From Thioalkalivibrio nitratireducens (GTDB lineage Bacteria > Pseudomonadota > Gammaproteobacteria > Ectothiorhodospirales > Ectothiorhodospiraceae): a stretch of 34,913 nucleotides of DNA. Location: assembly GCA_011390385.1 (NCBI GenBank), contig JAABSN010000010.1, positions 1 to 34,913 on the forward strand, read 5' to 3'. The notes beneath the pieces are model-generated. The model was not told the origin of the DNA and made no database searches. It was given only the letters and a program-made list of their open reading frames with translations. Both the position numbers and the translations under genes were made by a program. Shown piece after piece: positions 16,867 through 25,400 of the stretch; the stretch's first letter is position 1; every line of letters begins with the position of its first letter.

Positions 16867-17937
16867 CTATTCCATCAGCGCCACGGATTTGATCAGTGCG
16901 TAGATGTCCAGTCCAACCTTCAGTCCCAGTTGCTCGATCGCCCACGGAGTCACCTCGGCGAGCAACATTTGCCCATCGGCCGTCCGCGTCGCCACCACGC
17001 AGCGACCGTTGCGTGGCGAATCGATCCGCTCGATCACGACCTGCAAGTGGTTCTGGATACTGATACGACGGGGGTCATCCAGCGCAAGGCTGACGTCGCG
17101 AGCCAGGATACGCACCCGTGTCTGCTTTCCGGTGGCAACCGTCGCCGCATCGGGTATCCAGAGGCGAGTCCCCTCCGCACCGAAAGGCCTCAGCGCATGC
17201 TCGTTCTCCGGGCCGAGGACACCCTCCATTACCGATGCCGCTCCCGCATCCGCAAACAATGGAGAATCGGGGCGGGACAACGCCTCACGCAGGGTCTCGC
17301 TGCGGTCGATCCGTCCGTCGCGCATGAATACCACCCGATCAGCCAGTTGTTCGACTTCGTCCGGGGCATGGGTAACCAGCACGATCGGAACCCCCGCCTC
17401 GTTCGCCAGGCGCGACAGGAAGGGAATGATTTCGCGCTTGGTCTGGGTATCCAGCGCCGCCAGCGGCTCATCCAGCAACAGCAGCTCGGGGCTGGTCAAC
17501 AGGGCCCGGCCGAGCGAGACGCGTTGGCGCTGGCCACCCGAAAGCCGGTCGATCGGCCGGTCGAGCAGTTCGCTGATGCCGAGCATTTCGGTGGCTTCGC
17601 CCAGTTCCAGCCGGCGCAATTGCCTGGGTGTGCGCGTGTAACCATAGAGCAGATTAGCGCGTACAGACAGGTGCTGAAGCAGGCTGTGTTCCTGGAATAC
17701 CAGGCCAATGCGCCGCCGATGCAACGGAACGAATTGTCGCGCCTGCTGCCACACCCGATCGCCGAAACGGACCTCGGCGCCATGCACCTTCTCGAGGCCC
17801 GCGATGATGCGAAGAAGTGTGGTCTTGCCACAGCCGGAACGCCCGAACAACGAGGTAACCCCTTCCAGCGGCAGATCCATGGCCACATCCAGCTTGAACG
17901 AGGCGCGCTGCAGACAGGCCCGAACAGACAGGCTCAT
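16867..17937 (-). CDS. modC: Molybdate ABC transporter ATP-binding protein ModC
   Basis: This 356-residue ATPase powers molybdate import. Visible motifs: Walker A GRSGCGKTT at 32-40, Q-loop Gln82, signature LSGGQ at 132-136, Walker B LLLLDEP at 152-158 and switch His190. The C-terminal part (about 290-352) is the TOBE/Mop-like domain that binds molybdate in ModC proteins, which separates it from generic sugar-type ATPases. Its ATG overlaps the end of modB by four bases (ATGA), indicating translational coupling. It is the last gene of the modEABC operon. No obvious terminator follows before the convergent cytochrome gene. Confidence 0.94.
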   Translation of the reverse strand: MSLSVRACLQRASFKLDVAMDLPLEGVTSLFGRSGCGKTTLLRIIAGLEKVHGAEVRFGDRVWQQARQFVPLHRRRIGLVFQEHSLLQHLSVRANLLYGYTRTPRQLRRLELGEATEMLGISELLDRPIDRLSGGQRQRVSLGRALLTSPELLLLDEPLAALDTQTKREIIPFLSRLANEAGVPIVLVTHAPDEVEQLADRVVFMRDGRIDRSETLREALSRPDSPLFADAGAASVMEGVLGPENEHALRPFGAEGTRLWIPDAATVATGKQTRVRILARDVSLALDDPRRISIQNHLQVVIERIDSPRNGRCVVATRTADGQMLLAEVTPWAIEQLGLKVGLDIYALIKSVALME

Positions 17938-18620
17938 ATCTGCGCCACCCGGAACCGCCGCGTGATGCCGTAGACGACAAACAGCGTAAGGAACGCGAAG
18001 ATCACCAACATCAGCGACAACCGATGTGCGGCTTCATGGTTCATCGCCTCGGCGTGGTCATAGATCAGCACCGACAACACCCTGGTCTCGCCAGGAATGC
18101 TTCCGCCGAGCATCAGGATCACCCCGAACTCGCCGATGGTGTGGGCGAAGGTCAGGGTCGCGGCAACGACGAACCCGCCTCGGGTCAGGGGCAGGACGAC
18201 CGTGAAAAAACGGTCGAACACGTTGGCCCCGAGACTGCTGGCGACTTCGACCGGGCGCCGGCCCAGGTTGTTGAACGCCTCGGTCAGGGGTTGCACCGCG
18301 AACGGCATGGAGTACAGCACCGAGGCGACCAGAATGCCCTCGAAAGTGAACGCCAGGTGATGCAGTCCGACGGATTCGAGGGTGCCGCCCACGAACCCTC
18401 GGGGTCCCAGCACGATCAGCAGGTAGAACCCGAGGACCGTCGGTGGCAGCACCAGAGGCAGGGCGACGATCGCCTGCACCACCACCCGCGCTGCCGAGCG
18501 TCCGCTGGCGAGCCACCATGCGATCGGGGTTGCGACAACCAAAAGGATGATCGTTGTGTACAGGCAGAGCTTGAAAGTCAGCTCGATCGCCTGCCAATCT
18601 TCGGGGCCGAGTCCCAGCAT
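17934..18620 (-). CDS. modB: Molybdate ABC transporter permease ModB
   Basis: This 228-residue inner-membrane permease has five to six hydrophobic segments. The cytoplasmic EAA-type loop that docks on the ATPase is seen as EVASSLGANVFDRFFTVVLP around residues 125-144. It forms the translocation path for molybdate with ModC and receives substrate from ModA. GGAGGGGGTAACGGT before ATG 18620 gives the ribosome site. A 136-base gap separates it from modA; I see no clear promoter or terminator there. Confidence 0.94.
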   Translation of the reverse strand: MLGLGPEDWQAIELTFKLCLYTTIILLVVATPIAWWLASGRSAARVVVQAIVALPLVLPPTVLGFYLLIVLGPRGFVGGTLESVGLHHLAFTFEGILVASVLYSMPFAVQPLTEAFNNLGRRPVEVASSLGANVFDRFFTVVLPLTRGGFVVAATLTFAHTIGEFGVILMLGGSIPGETRVLSVLIYDHAEAMNHEAAHRLSLMLVIFAFLTLFVVYGITRRFRVAQI

Positions 18621-18756
18621 ACCGTTACCCCCTCCTTCGTTAGGTGGGGCGGAAAAGGCCGAAAGCCGTCATCCGCCGAACGGCGCGCCGGACGACCGCT
18701 GCGCCCCTTGGCATGGGTGGAGCCGAAACAGCCGACGACGACTGCGATCTTCCGCC

Positions 18757-19536
18757 TTACCCGTCATTGGCGGGTTCCCGGTCAGGCATCACGAACCCGT
18801 AGCGCTCCATGATCCCATGGGCTTCATCGGTCTCCATGAATCGTGCGAAAGCCATCACCGCCTCGTTGTTTTCGGCACGCTTGACGACGACAAAGCCCTG
18901 GGTCAACGGGTTGTGCAGGGCATCGTCGATCAGCTGGTGCGGGTACCGCGCAAGCACCGGGAATTTCGCCAGCGACAGCGCAATGATGCCGGCATTGGCG
19001 GCCCCGGATTCGACCATCTGTGCGGTGTGGGCGATGTTCTCGCCGAACACGAGTTTCGGCTGCAGATCGTCCCAGACTCCCGCAGCTTCCAGCGCCTCCT
19101 GGGCGCGAAGACCATAGGGGGCATGTGCAGGTTGGGCGATCGCGAACCGGCGGATACGCCGGTCCGTGGACAGGTCTTCCAGGCTGAGTTCGGACGCGTC
19201 GAGGGTATTACTCCAGATCACGATGCGCCCAATCGCGTAGACCTCCGGGTCCGTTGCAGTCAGACCGGCCTCCCGCAACCGCTTCGGGAAGGCGATATCG
19301 GCCGAGAAGAAGATATCGTACGGCGCCCCATTCATGATCTGGGTCGTCATCTTCCCGGAGGACCCGTAGATGATGTCGAATCCATGGTCGGGGTGCCTCT
19401 GCCGGTAGACCTCCGCAATATCGTCAAGCGCAAAGCGAAGATCCGAAGCTGCAGCAATGGTGAACTTCTGGGCGTGGGCGGAGAATGCGAGAGCACCCGG
19501 CAAGATGGCCAGGACCAGCAGAAACAGGCGCAGCAT
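18757..19536 (-). CDS. modA: Periplasmic molybdate-binding protein ModA
   Basis: This 259-residue protein has a signal peptide (about residues 1-22, ending SAHA) and a mature part beginning KFTIAAASDLRFALDDIA. It continues with IIYGSSGKMTTQIMNGAPYDIFFSAD. These are the oxyanion-binding segments of ModA (the ASDL and GSSG regions). It captures molybdate or tungstate in the periplasm and hands it to ModB. I chose ATG 19536 because GGAGGGAGCTC precedes it; a frame from 19554 adds six residues. It starts 24 bases after the modE stop. Confidence 0.94.
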   Translation of the reverse strand: MLRLFLLVLAILPGALAFSAHAQKFTIAAASDLRFALDDIAEVYRQRHPDHGFDIIYGSSGKMTTQIMNGAPYDIFFSADIAFPKRLREAGLTATDPEVYAIGRIVIWSNTLDASELSLEDLSTDRRIRRFAIAQPAHAPYGLRAQEALEAAGVWDDLQPKLVFGENIAHTAQMVESGAANAGIIALSLAKFPVLARYPHQLIDDALHNPLTQGFVVVKRAENNEAVMAFARFMETDEAHGIMERYGFVMPDREPANDG

Positions 19537-19560
19537 GAGCTCCCTCCTTGACACAGCGGC

Positions 19561-20397
19561 TCAATCCGGGACCGCAAGGATGACATGCGGCGCCTTGATC
19601 AGCGCGCACGCTCGTCCTCCCTGTTGCAGCCAGCCCTCGTTGACCGCTTCCATGGTCACGACAGCCGTGAGCGTGCGGCCTGCAGTCAACTCGAGCTTCA
19701 CTTCGGCGTTCACCGCTCCCGGCTGGATCTCATTCACAGTACCGCAGATCCGATTGCGGGCGCTGTAGCGAAGGCCGCCCCCTTCCTCGCACAGAATCAC
19801 GAACGACGCCTTGATCAGGATCTGGACTTCGCGCCCTTCCCGAAGCAGCCCCAGCGAGTCGGCGGCCTCATGTGTGACGACCGAGGCAATCTCGATCCCG
19901 TCCCCGATGTCCACGACGACCACGTCGTTCACAGCACCGGGGGTGCAACGGGAAACCTTCCCATGGAAGTGATTTCTGGCCGACGTGCGCATCTGGAGCC
20001 TCTTGATGAAACGTGCGTCGGCAGCGAAATCTGCCAGGCCACCATCTTCAAGGGTCTGTTGCATCAGGTCGATGAATTTCCGGTGTGCGTCTGCGGCGAC
20101 CCGATACTGAGCGATCACCTGGCGTCCGTACTCGGTCAGGCGCGTCCCGCCGCCGCGTCGGCCACCCACCTGCCGGATCAGCAACGGCTGGTCGGCGAGG
20201 TTGTTCATCGCATCGATGGCGTCCCAGGCAGCCTTGTAGCTCATGCCCATCGCTCGGGCTGCCGCCGAGATCGACCCCAGGGTACCGATCCGTTCCAGCA
20301 GTTCAATGCGCCCCAGTCCCAGGAATCCCCGGTCCCCGACGTTCAACCAGAAACGCCCCTCGACATTGGGCTTCATGACCACCGGTCTCGATGACAT
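19561..20397 (-). CDS. modE: Molybdate-responsive regulator ModE
   Basis: This 278-residue protein combines an N-terminal winged helix-turn-helix (residues about 25-115; GSISAAARAMGMSYKAAWDAI is the ModE recognition region, then the wing GGRRGGGTRLTEYG) with two tandem Mop domains (about 140-205 and 212-276) that bind molybdate. ModE with molybdate represses mod transport genes. Being first in the operon, with a ModE-like operator in its own promoter, it should be autoregulated. ATG 20397 is used; the predicted transcription start lies only a few bases upstream, so ATG 20376 (MKPNVEG) is an equally reasonable start. The longer frame to 20487 crosses the promoter and is not credible. Confidence 0.93.
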   Translation of the reverse strand: MSSRPVVMKPNVEGRFWLNVGDRGFLGLGRIELLERIGTLGSISAAARAMGMSYKAAWDAIDAMNNLADQPLLIRQVGGRRGGGTRLTEYGRQVIAQYRVAADAHRKFIDLMQQTLEDGGLADFAADARFIKRLQMRTSARNHFHGKVSRCTPGAVNDVVVVDIGDGIEIASVVTHEAADSLGLLREGREVQILIKASFVILCEEGGGLRYSARNRICGTVNEIQPGAVNAEVKLELTAGRTLTAVVTMEAVNEGWLQQGGRACALIKAPHVILAVPD

Positions 20398-20402
20398 TCG
20401 CT

Positions 20403-20429
20403 TCCGTAATATACGAATGAATATAGCGA
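20403..20429 (-). promoter_or_regulatory. ModE operator
   Basis: On the minus strand, TCGCTATAT (20429-20421), a seven-base spacer, then TATATTACGGA (20413-20403) closely resembles the E. coli ModE site (CGCTATATA-N6-TATATAACG type). It overlaps the spacer and -10 of the predicted modE promoter, so bound ModE-molybdate would exclude RNA polymerase from the modEABC operon. Confidence 0.8.
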
Positions 20430-20436
20430 CTGACAA
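20408..20436 (-). promoter_or_regulatory. Sigma-70-type promoter of modEABC
   Basis: TTGTCA (20436-20431), 17 bases, TATATT (20413-20408) on the minus strand is a near-consensus promoter. The -10 ends 10 bases before ATG 20397, which implies a nearly leaderless message from that codon or a leader of about 25 bases to ATG 20376. Confidence 0.75.
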
Positions 20437-20806
20437 GACCATGACTGACCCGAAGCAATGCTCCACCGAGGGAAATCGCGGCGGCAACCCGGTTCGGGCA
20501 CGGTCCCCACGACGCCTCCCGCTCAGGAATACGGCGCATGATGAAATCAGCGATCATCGGACTCGATGATGGGTGAACCATGGATTAAAACCCGGCGTCG
20601 CCCCCTCTATAGCTAAGCGCGCACTCTCGAAGAAGATTCAATCCAAATCCAGACCCGCGATGCCGCCTTGTACCACCCTGGTTGATTGATCGATCGGCCA
20701 GGTACGTGAAGTCACGTCCCAACAGCCACATCCACCATTCAAACAAGAAATTGCCGGATTGTTGCCATTTGCAGCCGGTATTGAAAACCCAAAGGAGATC
20801 TGCAAC

Positions 20807-21265
20807 ATGAATCCGTTTCTCAGGACCCTGCGTTCGGCGGCGATTGCCATTCCCCTGCTGCTACTGGCCGTGGCCACTCTGGCCGATGCACCCGATGGCA
20901 AACCATTCGCGGAACACAAGCTCGTGCTCCAGATCAGCGACGCTGATCCGGCCCGGCAGAACCTGGTGCTGAATGTCGCCAATAACGCCATCAGACACTA
21001 CGGCGCTGACAAGATCGATGTCGAGATCGTTGCCTTTGGCCCTGGTCTCAGCCTGCTGTTTGCCGACAACCCGCAGGGCGGCCGCATCGACGGTCTGGTG
21101 AGAGAATCGGGGGTTCGTTTCGCCGCCTGTGAAAACACGATCGCTGCAGTCACCCGCATGCGCGGCTCAGCACCTGACCTGCATCCTCAAGCCACTCACG
21201 TCAATGCCGGCGTGGTCCGCATCATGGACCTGACCGCGAATGGCTACACGCTGATCAAGCCGTAA
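20807..21265 (+). CDS. Exported DsrE-family protein, paralogue 1
   Basis: This 152-residue protein has an N-terminal signal peptide (about residues 1-28, cleavage near TLADA) followed by a DsrE/DsrF-type domain: KLVLQISDADPARQNLVLN, then DVEIVAFGPGLSLLF, then SGVRFAAC with the single Cys108, and a C-terminal strand GVVRIMDLTANGYTLIKP. DsrE-type proteins handle sulfane sulfur on a cysteine in the cytoplasm; here the protein appears exported, so its chemistry is uncertain. AAAGGAGAT precedes ATG 20807. A large stem-loop follows the stop by 25 bases. Two more such paralogues occur in this window. Confidence 0.85.
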   Translation: MNPFLRTLRSAAIAIPLLLLAVATLADAPDGKPFAEHKLVLQISDADPARQNLVLNVANNAIRHYGADKIDVEIVAFGPGLSLLFADNPQGGRIDGLVRESGVRFAACENTIAAVTRMRGSAPDLHPQATHVNAGVVRIMDLTANGYTLIKP

Positions 21266-21290
21266 CCGCAACACAGCAGGTGGCTGAATA

Positions 21291-21347
21291 CGGCGATCTC
21301 ACCCGGACGGGAGTTTGGCTTTCAACCCGTTCCGGCGAGATCCGCCG
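21291..21347 (+). repeat. Long stem-loop after DsrE-like gene 1
   Basis: The outer arms CGGCGATCTC (21291-21300) and GAGATCCGCCG (21337-21347) and inner arms CCGGACGGG (21303-21311) and CCCGTTCCGG (21326-21335) pair with two single-base bulges around a 14-base loop, about 19 bp in all. No T tract follows on either strand, so it is not a standard terminator. The bases from 21348 to the next gene at 21651 hold no credible gene, only a smaller inverted repeat (GGTCGTG 21375-21381 / CACGACC 21394-21400). Confidence 0.6.
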
Positions 21348-21650
21348 GTCGCGATCGCGGTCGCGTCGAAGGCCGGTCGTGTGGTTTCGCCCGCACGACC
21401 GTGGGAATCATGAGAAAATCCACGATACGGTTCCCGATCGATCGCCGAGGTGGTTCGGGCCGTCACGATAACGGGAGCGTTTCGGACTGCAGCCTGCAAG
21501 GCGATGGTCTCAGCCGGAGCGCCGCCACACGCCGTGCTCGCGCAACACCCAGGGGAGCTCATGGCACTCTCCCGGCTCGCGGGTTCCCCACACCAATCAC
21601 GGTGCGGCAGACGCCCGCGCACGCACCGAATCCACACGAAGGAGTCAACC

Positions 21651-22145
21651 ATGCTCAAACGGACCAACCGACTGTTGCTTCTGCTCGCAATGGCACTGCT
21701 GCCATTCGCCGCCCTTGCCGACCAGCCGAATGACGCCGCCGCCCTTGAGGGCGTCGAGCACGGAAAGGTCGTCTTCGACATCAACAGCAGCAGCGCAAGC
21801 TCCCTGAACCTTTACCTCTCGGTGATCCGGGAAACCCACGACGACCTGGTCAGGCAGGGTGTCGAGCCCGACATTCTGCTCGCCTTCCGCGGACCGGCGG
21901 TGACCCTGGTATCGACGGATCGGGAACGGTTCGATCGCACCGATTTCGACGCTCTCGACCAGATCGCCGACCACATCGCGGACCTGCAAATGCTCGGGGT
22001 ACGGATGGAGGGCTGCGGTGTCGCCACGCGTTTGTTCCAGGTTGACAACAACACCCTGCTGGACGGCATCAAGCCAGTCGGAAACACCTTCGTGTCGTTG
22101 ATCGGCTATCAGGCCCGCGGCTATGCGGTCATCCCGATCTACTAG
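21651..22145 (+). CDS. Exported DsrE-family protein, paralogue 2
   Basis: This 164-residue protein has a signal peptide (about residues 1-23, LPFAALADQ), then a DsrE-like domain: GKVVFDINSSSASSLNLYLS, DILLAFRGPAVTLVS, LGVRMEGC with the only Cys at 122, and a C-terminal strand GYQARGYAVIPIY. The fold elements and the lone Cys line up with paralogues 1 and 3, though overall identity looks low. GAAGGAG lies eight bases before ATG 21651. The frame is open back to 21450, but that extension has no signal-peptide sense. A stem-loop lies about 37 bases after the stop. A role in periplasmic sulfur or thiol chemistry is inference. Confidence 0.82.
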   Translation: MLKRTNRLLLLLAMALLPFAALADQPNDAAALEGVEHGKVVFDINSSSASSLNLYLSVIRETHDDLVRQGVEPDILLAFRGPAVTLVSTDRERFDRTDFDALDQIADHIADLQMLGVRMEGCGVATRLFQVDNNTLLDGIKPVGNTFVSLIGYQARGYAVIPIY

Positions 22146-22182
22146 CGATCCGGGTCCGAAGCATTGTCAGGCATCGACTGGT

Positions 22183-22213
22183 CCAATGGGTCCATGCGTG
22201 GAATGGCCCATGG
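22183..22213 (+). repeat. Stem-loop after DsrE-like gene 2
   Basis: ATGGG-T-CCAT (22186-22195) pairs with ATGGCCCAT (22203-22211) with one bulged base and a seven-base loop; CC/GG pairs extend it outward after another bulge. No T tract follows. It lies about 37 bases after the stop codon of the second DsrE-like gene. Confidence 0.4.
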
Positions 22214-22393
22214 CCGCACCCGCAGCACTGCGGAACGAGATGGTCTGATCGATGGGTCATCGGCTTTTCCATGATCGAGGCCGGCCCCTCACGATGAGAG
22301 CCAGGCCTGACGCATGGTCCGCGCTTGGACGCGTTCGGAGACACTTGCTGCCGTCTGTCCTTATCCCGGCGTTGCGAGGCGCCTGCTGACTCC

Positions 22394-23128
22394 ATGGCGA
22401 TACAGGTTCGTGAACTGACCAAGCGGTTCGATGGCGCACTCGCGGTCGATGCCATCGATTTCTCGGTGGAGCGCGGCTCGGCCACGGCACTGCTGGGGCC
22501 GAACGGCGCCGGCAAGACCACCACCCTGGCGATGCTACTGGGCCTGATGAGCCCCACGTCGGGCTCGATCCAGGTTCTCGGAACCGACATGCTCCGCCAC
22601 CGCTATCGGGCCCTGGGACGCATGAACTATGCGTCGCCCTATATCGACCTGCCGCAACGACTCACCGTGCGTGAAAACCTGAACGTGTATGGCCATCTGT
22701 ATGGCGTTCGGGCCTTGCCACAGCGCATCGGGCAACTGGCAGAGGAACTGGATCTGGCGCCGCTGATGAACCGCGCCTATCGCGAGCTTTCGGCCGGACA
22801 GCGCACCCGTGTCGCACTCGCCAAGGCGCTTCTCAATGAACCCGAGCTGCTTTTGCTCGACGAGCCGACCGCGTCCCTCGACCCCGATACCGGCGACCGC
22901 ATCCGGACCTGGCTCGAGAACTACCGCGGCCGAACCGGCGCCACTCTGCTGCTCGCGTCGCACAACATGCCCGAGGTCGAACGCCTGTGTGATCGGGTGC
23001 TGATGATGCGTGCCGGACGGATCGTCGACGACGGCACTCCGCAGGGTCTCGCCAGCCGCTACGGCCGCCGAAACCTGGAGGAGGTGTTCCTCGACGTGGC
23101 TCGCCGCCAGCCGGATACGGGGGGATGA
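22394..23128 (+). CDS. ABC transporter ATP-binding protein (ABC-2 exporter type)
   Basis: This 244-residue ATPase has Walker A GPNGAGKT at 35-42, signature LSAGQ at 132-136, Walker B LLLLDEP at 152-158 and switch His190. The Q-loop segment reads MNYASPYIDLP, with no glutamine at the usual place, a variant seen in one subgroup of NodI/YadG-like exporters. The next gene, four bases downstream, is its ABC-2 permease. ATG 22394 is used because similarity begins there; the ribosome site is weak. Substrate is unknown; lipid, polysaccharide or drug export are all possible. It probably forms an independent two-gene operon, 248 bases from the DsrE-like gene. Confidence 0.88.
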   Translation: MAIQVRELTKRFDGALAVDAIDFSVERGSATALLGPNGAGKTTTLAMLLGLMSPTSGSIQVLGTDMLRHRYRALGRMNYASPYIDLPQRLTVRENLNVYGHLYGVRALPQRIGQLAEELDLAPLMNRAYRELSAGQRTRVALAKALLNEPELLLLDEPTASLDPDTGDRIRTWLENYRGRTGATLLLASHNMPEVERLCDRVLMMRAGRIVDDGTPQGLASRYGRRNLEEVFLDVARRQPDTGG

Positions 23129-23132
23129 CCGA

Positions 23133-23927
23133 ATGGGTTCATTGAACCGCATCTACGCCATGCTGCTGCGCCACATCTACCTGTTGCGCGGCTCCTGGCC
23201 GAGAATCCTCGAACTGGCGTACTGGCCGGTGATGCAGATGATCCTGTGGGGTTTCATTACCCAGTTCTTCATGGGCCACAGCGAGTGGGTCGCCCAGGCG
23301 GCCGGCCTGCTGCTCGCGGCGGTGCTGCTATGGGACGTGCTGTTCCGGTCTCAGCTGGGCGTGACGCTATCGTTCTACGAAGAACTGTTTTCGCGCAATC
23401 TGGGGCACCTGTTCGTCAGCCCACTGCGACCCTGGGAGCTGATCGTCTCGCTGCTCGGAATCAGCACCCTGCGCACGCTGATCGGCGTGGTGCCGGCGGC
23501 CCTGCTGGCCATCCCGCTGTATCATTATTCCATCTTCGACATGGGCCTGCCGCTGCTGGTCTTCTTCACCCAGTTGCTGGTGACCGGCTGGGCGCTGGGT
23601 TTGATGGTGAGCGGGTTGGTGCTGCGCTTCGGGCTGGGGGCGCAGAGTCTGGCCTGGGTCGCGATCTTCGCGCTTGCACCGATCTCGGGCATCTATTACC
23701 CGATTTCGGTCCTGCCGGAATGGCTGCAGCCGATCGCGCTCGGACTGCCATCGGCGCATGTTTTCGAGGGCATGCGGTCGGTATTGCTGGGAGAGGGATT
23801 CGATACCGGGCACTTTCTGTTGGCCCTGCTGCTGAACGTCCTGTATCTGTTTCTGGGTGCGGCGCTGTTCATCCGCGTGTTCCACGTCGCGCGCAAAAAG
23901 GGCCTGCTGCTGCACAGCGGGGAATGA
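23133..23927 (+). CDS. ABC-2 type transporter permease
   Basis: This 264-residue protein has six hydrophobic segments (about residues 28-48, 55-75, 103-130, 138-168, 172-195 and 230-255). The re-entrant motif of ABC-2 permeases is recognisable in APISGIYYPISVLPEWLQPIA before the last helix, and the cytoplasmic loop EELFSRNLGHLFVSPLRPWE contacts the ATPase. Four bases separate it from the ATPase stop, with GGGGGA before ATG 23133. Together they should form an inner-membrane exporter with two copies of each subunit. The substrate cannot be read from the sequence. Confidence 0.87.
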   Translation: MGSLNRIYAMLLRHIYLLRGSWPRILELAYWPVMQMILWGFITQFFMGHSEWVAQAAGLLLAAVLLWDVLFRSQLGVTLSFYEELFSRNLGHLFVSPLRPWELIVSLLGISTLRTLIGVVPAALLAIPLYHYSIFDMGLPLLVFFTQLLVTGWALGLMVSGLVLRFGLGAQSLAWVAIFALAPISGIYYPISVLPEWLQPIALGLPSAHVFEGMRSVLLGEGFDTGHFLLALLLNVLYLFLGAALFIRVFHVARKKGLLLHSGE

Positions 23928-23995
23928 CCCTTGCGTTCGGGACCCGCCAGAACGTCCGGGTACAGGGTACCGAACACCTCCCCTGACGGCGGTGG

Positions 23996-24934
23996 TCAGG
24001 ATCGGCGCAGAGCCTGCGGCAGCGAAAAGGTGACGGATTCCTCGCGGCCGGTTACCTCGGTGACCTTGTTGGTGCCACAGCTTTTCAGATATTCGATCAG
24101 TTCACGGACGAGGATCTCGGGCGCGGAGGCCCCGGCGGTCACGCCGATATGCTGCTTGCCTTCCAGCCATCGCGGATCGACATCGGCTGGTCCGTCGACC
24201 AGATGGGCGTCGATCCCGACCCGGGCTCCGATCTCGCGCAGCCGGTTGGAATTCGAACTGTTCGCGGAGCCCACCACCAGCAGAAGATCGCATTGGCTGA
24301 CCAGTGCCTTCACCGCATCCTGGCGGTTCTGGGTGGCATAGCAGATATCCATCTTGCGCGGTCCCTCGATAGCCGGAAAGCGGCTACGCAAGGCATCAAT
24401 CACGTCGGCGGTGTCGTCCATGGACAACGTGGTCTGGCTGACATAGGCAAGACGGCCGGGATCGGACACCTCGAGCCTGGCGACGTCGTCCGCCGACTCG
24501 ACCAGGACCATCCGGCCCCCGTACGCCGGATCGAACTGCCCGAGGGTGCCTTCGACCTCCGGATGACCCGCATGTCCGATCAACACGACCTCGCGACCCT
24601 CGCGGGCATAGCGGCTGACTTCGATATGGACCTTGGTAACCAGCGGGCATGTCGCATCGAACACGTTCAGGCCGCGACGCGCCGCTTCTTCCTGGACACG
24701 ACGGGGCACGCCATGCGCCGAGAAGATCACCACCTGATGATCGGGCACCTCATCGAGATCCTCCACGAATACGACGCCAGACGAGCGCAAGCGGTCGACG
24801 ACGTGCCGGTTATGCACGACTTCGTGACGTACATAGAGCGGAGCGCCATGGATTTCCAGCGCGCGTTCCACGATCTCGATGGCACGCTCGACACCCGCGC
24901 AGAATCCCCGTGGGTTGGCCAGCAGCACCTCCAT
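23996..24934 (-). CDS. ispH: 4-hydroxy-3-methylbut-2-enyl diphosphate reductase IspH
   Basis: This 312-residue enzyme performs the last step of the MEP pathway, reducing HMBPP to IPP and DMAPP with an iron-sulfur cluster. The three cluster cysteines are Cys12 (NPRGFCAGV), Cys96 (DATCPLV) and Cys198 ([10 protein letters not shown]). His42, His74, the HPEVEGT segment with His124 and Glu126, and [10 protein letters not shown] are also present. ATG 24934 matches the usual family start ([15 protein letters not shown]); ATG 24949 would overlap fkpB. It is the last gene of the ileS-lspA-fkpB-ispH series and faces the ABC permease gene, with 68 bases between them. Confidence 0.96.
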   Translation of the reverse strand: MEVLLANPRGFCAGVERAIEIVERALEIHGAPLYVRHEVVHNRHVVDRLRSSGVVFVEDLDEVPDHQVVIFSAHGVPRRVQEEAARRGLNVFDATCPLVTKVHIEVSRYAREGREVVLIGHAGHPEVEGTLGQFDPAYGGRMVLVESADDVARLEVSDPGRLAYVSQTTLSMDDTADVIDALRSRFPAIEGPRKMDICYATQNRQDAVKALVSQCDLLLVVGSANSSNSNRLREIGARVGIDAHLVDGPADVDPRWLEGKQHIGVTAGASAPEILVRELIEYLKSCGTNKVTEVTGREESVTFSLPQALRRS

Positions 24935-24938
24935 TGCG

Positions 24939-25400
24939 TCAACCCTCATCCGGAACGGGCTGTGGATCGGAACGATCTCCGACCTCGAGAATTTCCACGA
25001 TGAAGGTGAAGGGCTGACCCGCTAGCGGGTGATTGAAATCCACTGTCACACCGCCCTCCTCGAGGCTGCGAATACGCCCGGGCACAATGTCGCCGGCGGG
25101 CGTGTTGAATTCGTAGATCAAGCCCGGCTCCAGCGGCATGTCGTCCGAGAACGCCGATCGCTCCATCACCTGTACCGCAGCCTTGGTCGGAAATGGAAAC
25201 ACGGTGCCCGGCGCGATCGCAATTTCCCGTTTCGCTCCCGGGTCCAAACCGATCAAGTGGCGTTCCAGCCCCGGCTCCAGGGTACCGTCGCCGAGCGTGA
25301 ACTCCAGCGGCTCGTCCCCCGAACTATCGGCAACGTACCCACTGTCGAGTTGCAGACTGTAGTGCATGATGACGCGGCTTCCCTGCGCTATGGCATTCAT
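24939..25400 (-). CDS. fkpB: FKBP-type peptidyl-prolyl isomerase, SlpA/FkpB type
   Basis: This 153-residue cytoplasmic protein has an SlyD-like FKBP fold: an N-terminal half-domain ([39 protein letters not shown]), an inserted flap domain (residues about 70-125) and a C-terminal strand ([18 protein letters not shown]). It catalyses prolyl cis-trans isomerisation and may chaperone. Its ATG (25400) overlaps the lspA stop by four bases (ATGA). The position between lspA and ispH is the conserved gammaproteobacterial one. The C-terminal tail lacks the metal-binding His-rich region of SlyD. Confidence 0.94.
   Translation of the reverse strand: MNAIAQGSRVIMHYSLQLDSGYVADSSGDEPLEFTLGDGTLEPGLERHLIGLDPGAKREIAIAPGTVFPFPTKAAVQVMERSAFSDDMPLEPGLIYEFNTPAGDIVPGRIRSLEEGGVTVDFNHPLAGQPFTFIVEILEVGDRSDPQPVPDEG

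Larger units (their letters stand above)
20398..20806. other. Intergenic region between modE and the first DsrE-like gene
   Basis: Apart from the modE promoter and operator at its left end, this 409-base divergent region has no credible gene. An inverted repeat ACGTGA-AG-TCACGT lies at 20704-20717, about 90 bases before the DsrE-like ATG. A weak TTAAAA-N17-TATAGC promoter match is near 20585-20615. Neither is convincing alone. Confidence 0.45.

Noticed and set aside
16594..17973. 459-codon open frame on the plus strand
   Set aside because: It overlaps the end of the cytochrome gene and is antisense to modC; no recognisable domain.
21450..21650. Upstream in-frame extension of the second DsrE-like gene
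   Set aside because: The signal peptide and GAAGGAG ribosome site place the start at 21651; the extension would bury the signal peptide.
21299..21784. 161-codon minus-strand frame between the two DsrE-like genes
   Set aside because: It overlaps the signal-peptide region of the second DsrE-like gene and reads as low-complexity Ser/Arg/Ala.
23936..24000. Terminator between the ABC permease and ispH
   Set aside because: Small inverted repeats exist (for example CCTGAC/GTCAGG at 23982-24000), but one overlaps the ispH stop codon and none has a T tract.
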